Positions 1 through 8,437 of a stretch of 64,000 nt of DNA are shown here, one piece after another (position 1 is the stretch's first letter; the number at the start of each line of letters is the position of its first letter). The stretch is taken from positions 88,376 to 152,375 of the forward strand of contig CAMBFZ010000003.1 of assembly GCA_945866125.1 (NCBI GenBank), in the 5' to 3' direction. The notes beneath the pieces are model-generated. The model was given only the letters and a program-made list of their open reading frames with translations. It had not been told where the DNA came from and ran no database searches. A program made the position numbers and the translations under genes. This DNA comes from Bordetella parapertussis. Lineage in GTDB: Bacteria; Pseudomonadota; Gammaproteobacteria; Burkholderiales; Burkholderiaceae_D.

Positions 1-490
1 GAACCAGACCAAGTAAGGTACCGATCATGCCCATTGCGGGGGCAATCTCCTGCGCAAAACTAAAAAAATCACGGGCCTGGTCAAAGCGTTTTTTTTCTTC
101 AATGATCTCGCGCATCAGCGCATCTTTAAGGATCATGTAATCGAGTCCATCAACCCAAAGTCGGGCGGCCTTGGCAATGAAAGGGTCGATGTAGTCCCGC
201 TCTTCCAGCACGATCATCCAGCGGTCGTTATAGCGGGCGATCTTGCCAATTTCGATCAGTTCTTCAATCAATTCTTCGGCCTTATCCGAGGTCACCGACA
301 AGGACTCTTTTGCGGTCTCGAAGGCACGGCGAAATTCGGGCACCGTACTTTTGGCCAGCACACACATGGCTGTGCCGCCAAAGACAATGGCGATGGCAGG
401 CAGGTCGATGAACTGTAAAAAATTGCCGCCGGTTGCCAGCGCAATAAGAAGTAGCGCGCCGGTGACACCGATCAGACTTGCGATATCCAT
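1..490 (-). CDS. motA: Flagellar stator protein MotA/PomA family (3' end outside window)
   Basis: The reading frame starts at the ATG ending at 490 and runs off the left edge, giving about 163 residues. The protein starts with the TM1 pattern MDIASLIGVTGALLLIALA, followed by TM2 around DLPAIAIVFGGTA, a long charged cytoplasmic loop, and the start of TM3 with PAMGMIGTLLGLV, the conserved proton/sodium channel segment of MotA and PomA. The family forms the inner-membrane stator that drives the flagellar rotor together with MotB/PomB. The spacing of TM1/TM2 and the long loop look more like PomA/MotC than like E. coli MotA. It lies 32 bp downstream of a sigma54 activator in the same direction. 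The visible part has no frameshift, unlike the motA remnant near 31.5 kb. A MotB partner would be expected just outside the window. Confidence 0.85.
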   Translation of the reverse strand, partial: MDIASLIGVTGALLLIALATGGNFLQFIDLPAIAIVFGGTAMCVLAKSTVPEFRRAFETAKESLSVTSDKAEELIEELIEIGKIARYNDRWMIVLEERDYIDPFIAKAARLWVDGLDYMILKDALMREIIEEKKRFDQARDFFSFAQEIAPAMGMIGTLLGLV

Positions 491-522
491 GAGAGGTAAC
501 CAGAAAAAGGAGGACGGGCCAC

Positions 523-1728
523 TTACGCAGAGCGCAGACGGTATTTGTCGATTTTTTCAATCAGGGTCGTGCGCTGCAAGTTGAGCATGCGCGCTGTCTT
601 GGAGACGTTACCGTCAGCACGATCCAACGCCTGTTCAATGAAAGCGCGCTCAATCTGCGCCATCCGTTCCTTGAGCGAGACCCCGTCTGGCGGCAGAGTT
701 GAGATTCCCTGGGCCAGCAGAATGATGTCTTCCACATGGTTGTGCCCGCCCGTAGGCTCGGCGAAGACCGACGACGGCACCACACCCGGCTCTTCCTGCG
801 GGAACAGATGCAACACATCGGCTGCATGAGGCTCGGTTGCGGGCTCGGCTGCGATGTACGTTTCGGGCACGGGCTGCAAATCGCGCTGTTCTTCCTGCAA
901 TTTCTTCAAGCCCTTGGGCAGCATCGGCGCCGGCATCGCCTGCAGCGACAGGCGCTGACCAGCAAACAAGGTTGAGAAGCGATGCACAAGATTCGATAAT
1001 TCGCGCACATTGCCCGGCCAGTCATAGGCTTTCAGTGCAGCGATAAAATCGGGGGTCAAACTGATCGGCGTATTTTTATGCGCAAAACGCTCCGCATAGA
1101 ACTTCACCAGTAGCGCCACATCGTCGCCCCGCTCGCGCAGAGGCGGCGTCGTCACCGGCAGTACATTGAGACGGTAGTACAAGTCTTCACGAAAACGCCC
1201 TTCGGCGATTTCGACTTCAAGGTCGCGATGGGTAGCGGCCACCACGCGCACATCAACGCTTACGGCGCGGGTCGAGCCAACCGGATCAACCATGCGCTCC
1301 TGCAGCACCCGCAACAGCTTGACTTGCATATCGAGCGACAGGTCGCCGATCTCGTCAAGAAATAAGGTGCCACCATGCGCCAACTCAAAACGCCCTACCC
1401 GGTCTGCCAGCGCGCCGGTAAAAGCCCCTTTGCGATGACCGAAGAGCTCGCTTTCCATCAAATCTTTGGGAATCGCTGCACAATTGAGCGGGACAAAATT
1501 GGCATCCGCACGGCTGGACTGATAATGCAAGGCTTGGGCGACCAATTCCTTGCCAGTGCCGGACTCGCCATTAATCAACACCGTCGCGGTCGAATCCGCA
1601 ATGGTGTCGATCAGCTGACGGATCGCACACATCGGTGGGCTGTTGCCAATGATCGGACTCGACTGTCGCATGGTCTGGGCGGATCCCGTTAGGCGGCGTG
1701 GCTTGGTTGGCGAAGGAGACGGCTGCAT
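523..1728 (-). CDS. Sigma54-dependent transcriptional activator, FleQ/FlrA-like, no receiver domain
   Basis: 401 aa. After about 30 N-terminal residues comes a complete AAA+ sigma54-interaction domain: Walker A GESGTGKE (residues 54-61), the GAFTGA loop that contacts sigma54 (101-106), Walker B GTLFLDEIGD, and the sensor segment RFREDLYYRLNVLPV. A low-complexity linker follows, then a C-terminal Fis-type helix-turn-helix ending LNLQRTTLIEKIDKYRL. That ending closely resembles FleQ/FlrA flagellar master regulators. FleQ proteins normally carry a roughly 120-residue N-terminal domain, which is missing here, so regulation by that domain cannot apply. Position directly upstream of a stator gene supports a flagellar role. 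It could instead be another EBP of the NtrC class; the sigma54-activator assignment is near certain, the flagellar one is inferred. Confidence 0.85.
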   Translation of the reverse strand: MQPSPSPTKPRRLTGSAQTMRQSSPIIGNSPPMCAIRQLIDTIADSTATVLINGESGTGKELVAQALHYQSSRADANFVPLNCAAIPKDLMESELFGHRKGAFTGALADRVGRFELAHGGTLFLDEIGDLSLDMQVKLLRVLQERMVDPVGSTRAVSVDVRVVAATHRDLEVEIAEGRFREDLYYRLNVLPVTTPPLRERGDDVALLVKFYAERFAHKNTPISLTPDFIAALKAYDWPGNVRELSNLVHRFSTLFAGQRLSLQAMPAPMLPKGLKKLQEEQRDLQPVPETYIAAEPATEPHAADVLHLFPQEEPGVVPSSVFAEPTGGHNHVEDIILLAQGISTLPPDGVSLKERMAQIERAFIEQALDRADGNVSKTARMLNLQRTTLIEKIDKYRLRSA

Positions 1729-1747
1729 AACCGCCCAAAGTTCACCA

Positions 1748-1767
1748 ATGTTTCCTTATTGGAACAT
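1748..1767. promoter_or_regulatory. Inverted repeat between the FleQ-like gene and the AlkB-like gene
   Basis: ATGTTTCC-TTAT(T)-GGAACAT is a near-perfect dyad located 20 to 40 bp upstream of the sigma54-activator start and about 95 bp upstream of the divergent hydroxylase gene. Placement and symmetry fit an operator for one of the two divergent genes; the binding protein is unknown. Confidence 0.35.
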
Positions 1768-1859
1768 AATGTCTTTGGGCTGTCAACGCAGCGCGCGGTG
1801 TTCTGACAATGTTGGCTGCTGGGCTACACTAAGTCGCACAATCTCAATGGAGAAGGCAG

Positions 1860-2828
1860 ATGCATTTCCTCTTACCGCTGGCCTTTACGCTGTCGCCGAC
1901 AGCTGGTTATTTTTCTCAATTGCCCTGGCTGACCCTGAGCGTGGGGATCGTGCTGTTCCCGTTACTGGAGTGGCGCTGGCGTGGTCATGCAGCGCAATTT
2001 TTATCGCGCGGCTTTGGCTGGGGGATTGGGTTCCCGCGGGCCATCATCGCCCTCGTGATCGTGCAAAGCCTCTTGTTTGCGCTGCAAGCCGATCAGTTTG
2101 CCTGGCCCACGCTGATTTGGCTGGCGCTGTCGTGCGGGTATGTTGCCGGTGCCAGTGGGATTGTGCTGGCCCACGAACTTGGGCACCGCCGCGCGCTGAC
2201 TGACCGCACTCTGGCACGCGGGCTCTTGCTGATGCTTGGCTATGGCCATTATGCGATTGAACATAACCGCGGCCACCATCGTGGCGCGGCAAGCTTTTCT
2301 GACCCGGCCACCGCCAGGCGGCATGAGGGCTTGTGGCAGTTTTTGCCTCGCTATTACAGCGGCGTCTTGCGTGATGGCGTCAAGCTCTCTCGCGCGGCGC
2401 CGGGCAAACTCAACGAGGCGCTAGCCTTACTGAGCGTAACGGCAGGTCTGTTTCTTTTGATCTGGCATATCGCCAGCTGGCAGGGATTGGTCTTTTGCGT
2501 GCTGCAGGCGGCCACTGCGCAGCTTCTGGTTGGCGCAGTGGATTATGTCGAGCATTGGGGTCTGGAGCGCAAAACGATTGACGGCAAGTTGGAACGCATG
2601 GGCCCGCATCACACTTGGGATTGCGCCAACCCGGTCGCTGACGCGCTGTTATTTAATCTGCCCCGACACGCGTCTCATCATATCGATCCCTCACGCAATT
2701 GTGACGAACTGCAGCGCACGCCGACTTCTCCGCAAATGCCAACCGGCTATGCAGGGATGGTGCTGCTGGCGATGGTGCCACCACTGTATAAAAAGGTGAT
2801 GACGCCGCGATTGCCGGTTGGGCAGTAG
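1860..2828 (+). CDS. AlkB-like membrane diiron hydroxylase (alkane 1-monooxygenase / fatty-acid desaturase superfamily)
   Basis: 322 aa integral-membrane protein with the complete histidine-box set of the AlkB branch: HELGHRR, EHNRGHH, the DYVEHWGL element (AlkB NYxEHYG) and NLPRHASHH. Hydrophobic segments precede and separate the boxes. Family members insert one oxygen atom into terminal CH3 groups of alkanes or alkyl chains using rubredoxin-delivered electrons. No rubredoxin or rubredoxin reductase gene lies next to it. At 322 aa it is shorter than typical AlkB (about 400 aa), so the substrate may be an alkyl side chain or another lipid. An SD-like GGAGAAGG precedes the ATG. It stands alone, divergent from the sigma54 activator. 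Confidence 0.85.
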   Translation: MHFLLPLAFTLSPTAGYFSQLPWLTLSVGIVLFPLLEWRWRGHAAQFLSRGFGWGIGFPRAIIALVIVQSLLFALQADQFAWPTLIWLALSCGYVAGASGIVLAHELGHRRALTDRTLARGLLLMLGYGHYAIEHNRGHHRGAASFSDPATARRHEGLWQFLPRYYSGVLRDGVKLSRAAPGKLNEALALLSVTAGLFLLIWHIASWQGLVFCVLQAATAQLLVGAVDYVEHWGLERKTIDGKLERMGPHHTWDCANPVADALLFNLPRHASHHIDPSRNCDELQRTPTSPQMPTGYAGMVLLAMVPPLYKKVMTPRLPVGQ

Positions 2829-3074
2829 CGTCAGGTGTCAACACCGCCGGGCTTCTATTTTCATTGAGGTGATGGGTGTAAGGTCACGGAACTCAGCAAT
2901 AACAAGCGTCGCCCCAAAGGCTTCCACACACCGCGATGCTGCGTCAAGCCCGAGCCAAACCCCGACAATCCCACCTTTTAAACAAGCGAATCTCGCCGCG
3001 GCTCCGCCCACTACAATACACGGGCATCGGCGCGACCCCGACCCACCTGTTTTCAAAAAAATAAGGATGCCCTC

Positions 3075-4142
3075 ATGGACACCAAAAAACTCAAAGCTCT
3101 GCAATGGAAGGTATTTGAAAACGTAGCGGCCGCTTCACTGGTACCCCTGATGCGCATCGGTGATGAGCTCAAGCTCTTCACGACGCTGTCGCAATGCGGC
3201 CCTGCCACGAGTGCGCAGTTTGCCAAGGCCGCCGCGATCGATGCGCGTTATGGGCTTGAGTGGCTCTCGGCGATGGCCGCCGCCGGCTATGCTTCTTATG
3301 AAGCGCACAACAATACCTTCTTCCTCACCGAAGAACAAAGCGCCGTCTTTGCCGATGAGGATAGCAATGCACTGATGATTGGCGCCTACGACAGCCTGGC
3401 TGCGGGCGTGCTCGACGAACCCAAAATACGTGCCGCGTTCAAGACCGGCGAGGGGGTGGCCTGGGGCGAGCATCACACTTGTTATTTTCGCGGTACCGCA
3501 CGTTTTTTTAAGCCATCGTATAAAGCCAATCTGGTCCAAAAATGGTTGCCGAAAATTCCGCAATTAATCGATAAACTCGACGCCGGCGGCAGCTTCGCCG
3601 ATGTCGGTTGCGGGCATGGTGTCTCGACCATGCTGATTGCGGAGCGCTTCCCGCTGGCGCAAGTGTATGGCTTTGATTTTCATGGCGCCTCAATCGAGGA
3701 AGCGATCAAACTGGCCGACGCCGCCGGTCTCGCCAGCCGCATTCGCTACGCAACCAACACGGCGAAAGATTATCAGGGCCCCTTCGATAGCATCGCTTTC
3801 TTCGACTGCCTGCATGACATGGGCGACCCGGTCGGCGCTGCCGCGCATGCGTATGCGCAATTGAAAGACGACGGCATTCTGGTGCTCATTGAGCCCTTCG
3901 CCAACGACGCGCTGCAAGATAACCTCAATGTGGTCGGCCAAATGCTCTACTGCTCTTCCACCGTTGGCTGCGTGCCGGCTTCACTAGCACAGGAAGTCGG
4001 ACTGGCGCTCGGCGCACAGGCCGGCCCTGCACGATTGATTGCGGTCTTGCAGCAGGCTGGCTTTGCCGACGTGGAGATTGTGGCCACCACCGCCACCAAC
4101 ATGGTACTGTGCGCAAAAAAATCCGCTGACGCCGCCCATTAG
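3075..4142 (+). CDS. Class I SAM-dependent methyltransferase with N-terminal winged-helix domain
   Basis: 355 aa. The N-terminal ~90 residues look like the dimerising winged-helix fold seen in O-methyltransferases and Rv2258c-like proteins. The Rossmann part follows, with SAM motif I ADVGCGHGVS (about residue 174), an acidic loop after strand 2 (YGFDFHG), FFDCLHDMGDP as motif IV, and GILVLIEPF as post-motif. The substrate cannot be read from sequence. The gene is followed after 14 bp by a CoA-binding protein gene and then metY, so the three are probably co-transcribed. An AGGA element sits just before the ATG. Confidence 0.85.
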   Translation: MDTKKLKALQWKVFENVAAASLVPLMRIGDELKLFTTLSQCGPATSAQFAKAAAIDARYGLEWLSAMAAAGYASYEAHNNTFFLTEEQSAVFADEDSNALMIGAYDSLAAGVLDEPKIRAAFKTGEGVAWGEHHTCYFRGTARFFKPSYKANLVQKWLPKIPQLIDKLDAGGSFADVGCGHGVSTMLIAERFPLAQVYGFDFHGASIEEAIKLADAAGLASRIRYATNTAKDYQGPFDSIAFFDCLHDMGDPVGAAAHAYAQLKDDGILVLIEPFANDALQDNLNVVGQMLYCSSTVGCVPASLAQEVGLALGAQAGPARLIAVLQQAGFADVEIVATTATNMVLCAKKSADAAH

Positions 4143-4156
4143 GAGACCAACGCATC

Positions 4157-4615
4157 ATGAGTACGATTGCAGAACTACGCCGTATTTTGAAAGAGGGCCA
4201 CACCATCGCCGTCGTCGGCCTGTCTGCCGACTGGTTCAGGCCTTCGTATTTTGCGGCCAAGTACATGCAGGAACACGGCTATCGCATTATTCCGGTCAAT
4301 CCAAAGTACACCGAAATTCTCGGCGAGCCATGCTACCCCGACCTAAAATCGATTCCGTATCCGGTTGATATTGTCGACGTTTTTCGCAAGAGCGCCGACT
4401 GCGCGCCCATTGCCGCCGATGCGGTCACCATCGGCGCCAAAACCTTGTGGCTGCAAATCGGCGTAGAAAACGAGGAAGCGCGCGCCACCGCCGAACAAGC
4501 CGGCCTATCGGTGGTGATGAACCGCTGCGTCAAAATTGAATACGCTCGCCTGTTTGGTGGCCTCGGCTGGTTCGGGGTCAACACCGGTGTCATTTCTTCC
4601 CGTCGTCCTCTCTAA
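4157..4615 (+). CDS. CoA-binding domain protein (YccU-like)
   Basis: 152 aa, one Rossmann-like CoA_binding domain: the nucleotide loop IAVVGLSADWFRPSY near the N-terminus, YRIIPVNPKY, and the C-terminal VVMNRCVKIEYARL segment typical of YccU/YneT proteins. The family resembles the alpha subunit of succinyl-CoA synthetase without its catalytic His domain, and its role is not established. It sits 9 bp ahead of metY, an arrangement compatible with a link to sulfur amino-acid metabolism. Confidence 0.9.
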   Translation: MSTIAELRRILKEGHTIAVVGLSADWFRPSYFAAKYMQEHGYRIIPVNPKYTEILGEPCYPDLKSIPYPVDIVDVFRKSADCAPIAADAVTIGAKTLWLQIGVENEEARATAEQAGLSVVMNRCVKIEYARLFGGLGWFGVNTGVISSRRPL

Positions 4616-4624
4616 GCGATCGCC

Positions 4625-5908
4625 ATGTCCCAAGACCATATTTTTGATTTTGATACGCTCTGCCTGCACGCAGGCCAGATACCGGACGCGGCCACCGGCT
4701 CGCGCGCGGTGCCAATTTATCAAACCACCTCCTACGTGTTTGACAGTGCCGAGCATGCGGCGAGTTTGTTTAATCTGCAAACCTTCGGCAATGTGTATTC
4801 GCGGCTGTCAAACCCGACTGTAGCGGTGCTCGAGGAGCGCATTGCGGCATTGGAGAACGGCCGCGCCGCAGTGGCCACCTCCAGCGGCATGGCGGCGCAA
4901 ATGATCGCCATGCTCAATATCTGCCAGACCGGTGACGAGATTGTGGCGGCGCGCACGCTGTATGGCGGCACGCACACCCAGCTTGATGTCAATTTCCGTA
5001 AGCTCGGCATCAACACCATTTTTGTGGATTCGGATGACCCTGAAAATTTCGCCCGCGCCATCACGCCCAAGACCAAGCTGCTGTACGCCGAGACCTTGGG
5101 TAATCCCTCACTCAATGTGCTCGATATCGCCAAGGTGAGCGCCATCGCCGATCAGGCCGGGCTACCGCTATTTATCGACAATACCTTTGCCAGCCCCTAC
5201 TTGTGCCAGCCGTTTAGCTGGGGCGCAGCGATCGTTATTCACTCTGCCACCAAATTCATCGGGGGCCACGGTACCACCATGGGTGGGGTGATTGTTGAGT
5301 CGGGCAAATTCAATTGGGGCAATGGCAAATTCGCCAGCATGACCGAGCCCTCCGAGGGCTACCACGGGGTGCGCTTCTACGAGACCTTCGGGGATTTTGG
5401 TTTTACGATGAAATGCCGAATGGAAGGCATGCGCACCTTTGGCCCTGCGCTCTCGCCGTTCAATGCCTTTTTACTGCTGCAAGGGGTCGAGACCTTGCAT
5501 CTGCGGATGGAACGGCACTGCAGTAATACGCTGACGATTGCGCAGTATTTATCCGAGCATCCCAAAGTGGCGTGGGTCAACTATCCGGGGCTGAAAAATA
5601 ATCGCTACTACGATCTGGCCCAACGCTATTTGCCCAAGGGCGCCGGCGCCGTACTCTCATTCGGCATCAAGGGTGGCGCCGCGGCCGGACAAAAATTTAT
5701 CGAGAGCGTCGAGTTTTTATCGCATCTGGCCAACATCGGCGATGCAAAAACACTGGTGATTCATCCGGCCTCTACCACGCATCGTCAGCTGTCGGAAGAA
5801 CAGCAGATGGCCGCTGGCGTGCCACCTGATTTGATCCGACTGGCCGTGGGCATTGAATCGGTCAACGATATCATCTGGGATATTGATCAGGCCTTGTCTA
5901 AGACCTAA
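4625..5908 (+). CDS. metY: O-acetylhomoserine sulfhydrylase (PLP-dependent)
   Basis: 427 aa, the usual length for MetY. It belongs to the Cys/Met-metabolism PLP family: LHAGQIPDAATGSRAVPIYQT at the N-terminus, the glycine-rich NGRAAVATSSGMAA that holds the PLP phosphate, FIDNTFASPYLC, and the Schiff-base lysine in HSATKFIGGHG. The long insertion and the YHGVRFYETFGDFGF segment separate O-acetylhomoserine sulfhydrylases from MetB/MetC. The enzyme condenses O-acetylhomoserine with sulfide to homocysteine in the cytoplasm, which links it to the sulfate-reduction cluster at 33.7-39.7 kb. Confidence 0.92.
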   Translation: MSQDHIFDFDTLCLHAGQIPDAATGSRAVPIYQTTSYVFDSAEHAASLFNLQTFGNVYSRLSNPTVAVLEERIAALENGRAAVATSSGMAAQMIAMLNICQTGDEIVAARTLYGGTHTQLDVNFRKLGINTIFVDSDDPENFARAITPKTKLLYAETLGNPSLNVLDIAKVSAIADQAGLPLFIDNTFASPYLCQPFSWGAAIVIHSATKFIGGHGTTMGGVIVESGKFNWGNGKFASMTEPSEGYHGVRFYETFGDFGFTMKCRMEGMRTFGPALSPFNAFLLLQGVETLHLRMERHCSNTLTIAQYLSEHPKVAWVNYPGLKNNRYYDLAQRYLPKGAGAVLSFGIKGGAAAGQKFIESVEFLSHLANIGDAKTLVIHPASTTHRQLSEEQQMAAGVPPDLIRLAVGIESVNDIIWDIDQALSKT

Positions 5909-5956
5909 GCGTCGCCGGGTGGCGTGCGCGACGATCCGCTGATCTGCCCCGCCGCC

Positions 5957-7105
5957 TCAGGCGATGAGGCGCTCGATAAGCCAAACACTGGCAATGCCGG
6001 CAATGGCCAGCGAGCCCCAGCGCAGCAGGGCTGCTACCCGGTGCCCCTGTCGTAACAACGGCAGCACCAACACACCGGAACCCAGTACGACAGCCAACTG
6101 TCCAAACTCAACGCCCATATTAAATGCCAGCAGCGTCTCAATAAAATGGGTCTGTGATAAACCCAATTCACGCAATCCATTCGCGAATCCCATGCCGTGA
6201 ATCAGACCGAAACCGAACGCCAGCTTCCAGTTGTGATGCCGGAAGCGCGGCATCAGATTGAGCAGCGCCGCTACCACAATGGAAGCCGCAATGGCGGCCT
6301 CGATCAGACGGTCGGGCAGCGCAATCCAGTCCATCGCGGCGGCCAGCAAGGTGATCGAATGCGCAACCGTAAAAGCCGTAATCACTTTGAGCGCATAGCC
6401 CGACAACAAGGACAGGCGCAGGCTGCTGCCGGCATAACCCGGCACAGCAAGTACTAAACCCGGCAGCAGCAGGCACAACAAAAATAGTAAATGGTCCGGT
6501 CCGCTCCAGATGTGCAGCGCGCCTTCGCGCGCAAACACAAACAAGGTATCCATCAAGGCCACGTCACGCAGTGCAAAGCGCTGCACCGCATGACGGGCAT
6601 CGAATACGGACGAGGTTTCGCTACCATTGACGGCGAGTTTGAAGAGCGCACGCGCAAGCTTTTCGTCGGCATTAAAAAAATCGTAACGTACCAGCAGGTA
6701 GTTGGCATCCGGCGTCAAGCCCGTGGCCGTATAGTTTTGCCGGACATACAAGCCGTCGTTGTGCACCGTGACTGACTGCGCCTGAAATGTCAGCGGTAAG
6801 GGCTGTGAATCGACCTCCAGAGTGAGAGAAGCCGCCACCGTAGCCGCAATTGGTGCCTGTAATTGCTTGAGTTCGGCGCGGGTAATTTCTTTTTGCTGCG
6901 CCGCTGGAATCTGCAAGATGCCGTTAATATCTTTGATCGCAAAATCAAGTTGCACCTGCAACACGCCCGGCTCGCCGCCATCGATCTGCAGATAGCTATT
7001 GCCCGACTGATGCGCGGCCGCAAACCCGCTCACACCGAGCAAGCCCAACAGCAGCAGGCGCATTGCAAGCTGGATTACAAGCCGAAGCACCAGTGGCTTC
7101 ATCAT
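5957..7105 (-). CDS. HupE/UreJ family membrane permease with N-terminal periplasmic domain
   Basis: 382 aa. A signal-anchor region is followed by about 180 residues of likely periplasmic beta-rich domain, then a six- to seven-helix C-terminal membrane domain with WSGPDHLLFLLCLLLPG, AFTVAHSITLL, and FGFGLIHGMGFANGL. These histidine-containing helices are the HupE/UreJ signature (nickel/cobalt uptake in characterised members). The start overlaps the stop of the preceding gene by 4 bp, so the two are translationally coupled. The metal specificity is unproven, and no hydrogenase or urease is nearby. Confidence 0.8.
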   Translation of the reverse strand: MMKPLVLRLVIQLAMRLLLLGLLGVSGFAAAHQSGNSYLQIDGGEPGVLQVQLDFAIKDINGILQIPAAQQKEITRAELKQLQAPIAATVAASLTLEVDSQPLPLTFQAQSVTVHNDGLYVRQNYTATGLTPDANYLLVRYDFFNADEKLARALFKLAVNGSETSSVFDARHAVQRFALRDVALMDTLFVFAREGALHIWSGPDHLLFLLCLLLPGLVLAVPGYAGSSLRLSLLSGYALKVITAFTVAHSITLLAAAMDWIALPDRLIEAAIAASIVVAALLNLMPRFRHHNWKLAFGFGLIHGMGFANGLRELGLSQTHFIETLLAFNMGVEFGQLAVVLGSGVLVLPLLRQGHRVAALLRWGSLAIAGIASVWLIERLIA

Positions 7106-7809
7106 GATGGCGACAACGCCTCAAGCGTGAGCAGCTTCAAGCTATCGGGCCATTGGCTCTTGAATTTTTTTTGCAGCTCAGCGTAGCGGCTCTGACACTT
7201 CGCCTTGGGCAGCGCGCCCGACTCTGCCGCCTTTAAATACTGAATAGCGAGGATGAAGTGCACCTCTTCGGTATCGACTGCAGCATCCTTGGCCACGATG
7301 AGCGACTCGCCCAGCGTGATCATCTCCAGCAAAGCCTCCTTACTTTCTTTGACCGGCTTCAGTGGATTGTCAACGAAGCTGTCATAGAAATGATTTTTCA
7401 GCAGCATGAAACGGGCAAACAGCGCCTGTTTACCGCGCGGATCCAAGGTGAGTGCGTCGCGGTAGAAATGCGGGTCCGACAGATAAAATCGGGTCTGTGG
7501 CGAGAGCTGCAGCTTGTGTGGCGACGCATTGAGCTGATTGACCAGCATGAGCGTCTCCAGCCCCTGAGTCTTGCCATGACTGATGATGTCTTCGTTGAGC
7601 AGCACACGCACGCCATCAAGGGTCTTGCCGATTTCGATCAAGGCAGTTGCCCGCTCGGCTGGCGCACTTGCCGTGGCACTCGTGCGCCGCAGCTCATCGA
7701 GCCGGGCCAGTGTCGCCTTGCGTGCTTCGGCGCTGATGGCATCATGCGCGAACGCCCCCACTGAAAACAGCAGACCAGTCGCGCCAATCAACAGGCAATG
7801 GGCGATCAT
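7102..7809 (-). CDS. Exported protein of unknown function, in acetamidase/HupE operon
   Basis: 235 aa with a clear Sec signal peptide (hydrophobic core LLIGATGLLFSV, cleavage after VGAFA). The mature part is largely alpha-helical by composition and has no motif I recognise. It overlaps by 4 bp both the preceding Tat-type protein gene and the following HupE gene, so it is a fixed member of a three-gene translational unit. A periplasmic accessory to the permease is the simplest reading, but this is inference. Confidence 0.65.
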   Translation of the reverse strand: MIAHCLLIGATGLLFSVGAFAHDAISAEARKATLARLDELRRTSATASAPAERATALIEIGKTLDGVRVLLNEDIISHGKTQGLETLMLVNQLNASPHKLQLSPQTRFYLSDPHFYRDALTLDPRGKQALFARFMLLKNHFYDSFVDNPLKPVKESKEALLEMITLGESLIVAKDAAVDTEEVHFILAIQYLKAAESGALPKAKCQSRYAELQKKFKSQWPDSLKLLTLEALSPS

Positions 7810-8378
7810 TTTTCTTCCGCGGGCAATTCGATTTTTTCACCTAATGCCGCAGCCTTGGCACCGGGGTGAACGTCCATACCAAACTTGCCATCGAGCGGCA
7901 CCGTCAGATGCAAAGTCTTGGCATCTTCGAGCAAGGTCACCGCAATCAGGAAACCGTGATGCAGCGGCAGATCATGGCGCGCTACCAGCAAATAGGCGCC
8001 GTTATCAAACATGACCTGGAGCGGCATGGGCTTGAATTCTTCATAAGGCGATGTGCCCGAAAGAATTGCGTCCGCATCGGCATAAGACAAAATCGCCAGC
8101 TTAGCCTGATCGGTTTTCATCAAACTGACCACGCGAATCATGTCGCGCGCGCGGCTCACCATCGCGCGCGAGAGCGGCAACTTTTCAGCCAGGCAGGCTA
8201 CCCAATCGTCGCCCACGGTGTCACCGGCGAGGTCACTGCGCGAAGTCAAGATTTGTAAATGTCGTTTGCGAAAAATATCCCACTGCCGGTAAGGCGTATG
8301 CGCCCAGGCCGCAGTCACAGGTAAGGCAGCCATCGCCATCAACGTCGTGGCGGCAGCGATGAATCGTCTTCTTTGCAT
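7806..8378 (-). CDS. Exported protein, possible periplasmic solute-binding fold
   Basis: 190 aa. It begins MQRRRFIAAATTLMAMAALP, a twin-arginine-like n-region with a hydrophobic stretch and an AWA cleavage site, so export by Tat or Sec is likely. The body has segments such as LQILTSRSDLAG, AILSYADADAILSG and YLLVARHDLP that resemble small periplasmic binding-protein domains, but I cannot place it in a named family. It is the first gene of the coupled trio with the 235-aa protein and HupE, and it lies just behind a strong terminator following the acetamidase gene. Confidence 0.6.
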   Translation of the reverse strand: MQRRRFIAAATTLMAMAALPVTAAWAHTPYRQWDIFRKRHLQILTSRSDLAGDTVGDDWVACLAEKLPLSRAMVSRARDMIRVVSLMKTDQAKLAILSYADADAILSGTSPYEEFKPMPLQVMFDNGAYLLVARHDLPLHHGFLIAVTLLEDAKTLHLTVPLDGKFGMDVHPGAKAAALGEKIELPAEEK

Positions 8379-8387
8379 AATTTTTCC

Positions 8388-8414
8388 AAAAAAAAGGCGA
8401 GGAATATCCTCGCC
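8388..8414 (-). terminator. Rho-independent terminator after acetamidase gene
   Basis: On the minus strand GGCGAGGA-TAT-TCCTCGCC is followed by eight T residues. It lies 24 bp past the acetamidase stop and 10 bp before the start of the next gene. Expression of the downstream trio therefore needs read-through, or the hairpin acts as a level-setter between the two parts of the locus. Confidence 0.85.
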
Positions 8415-8437
8415 CTTTGATATTACCGTGCCGAGGA

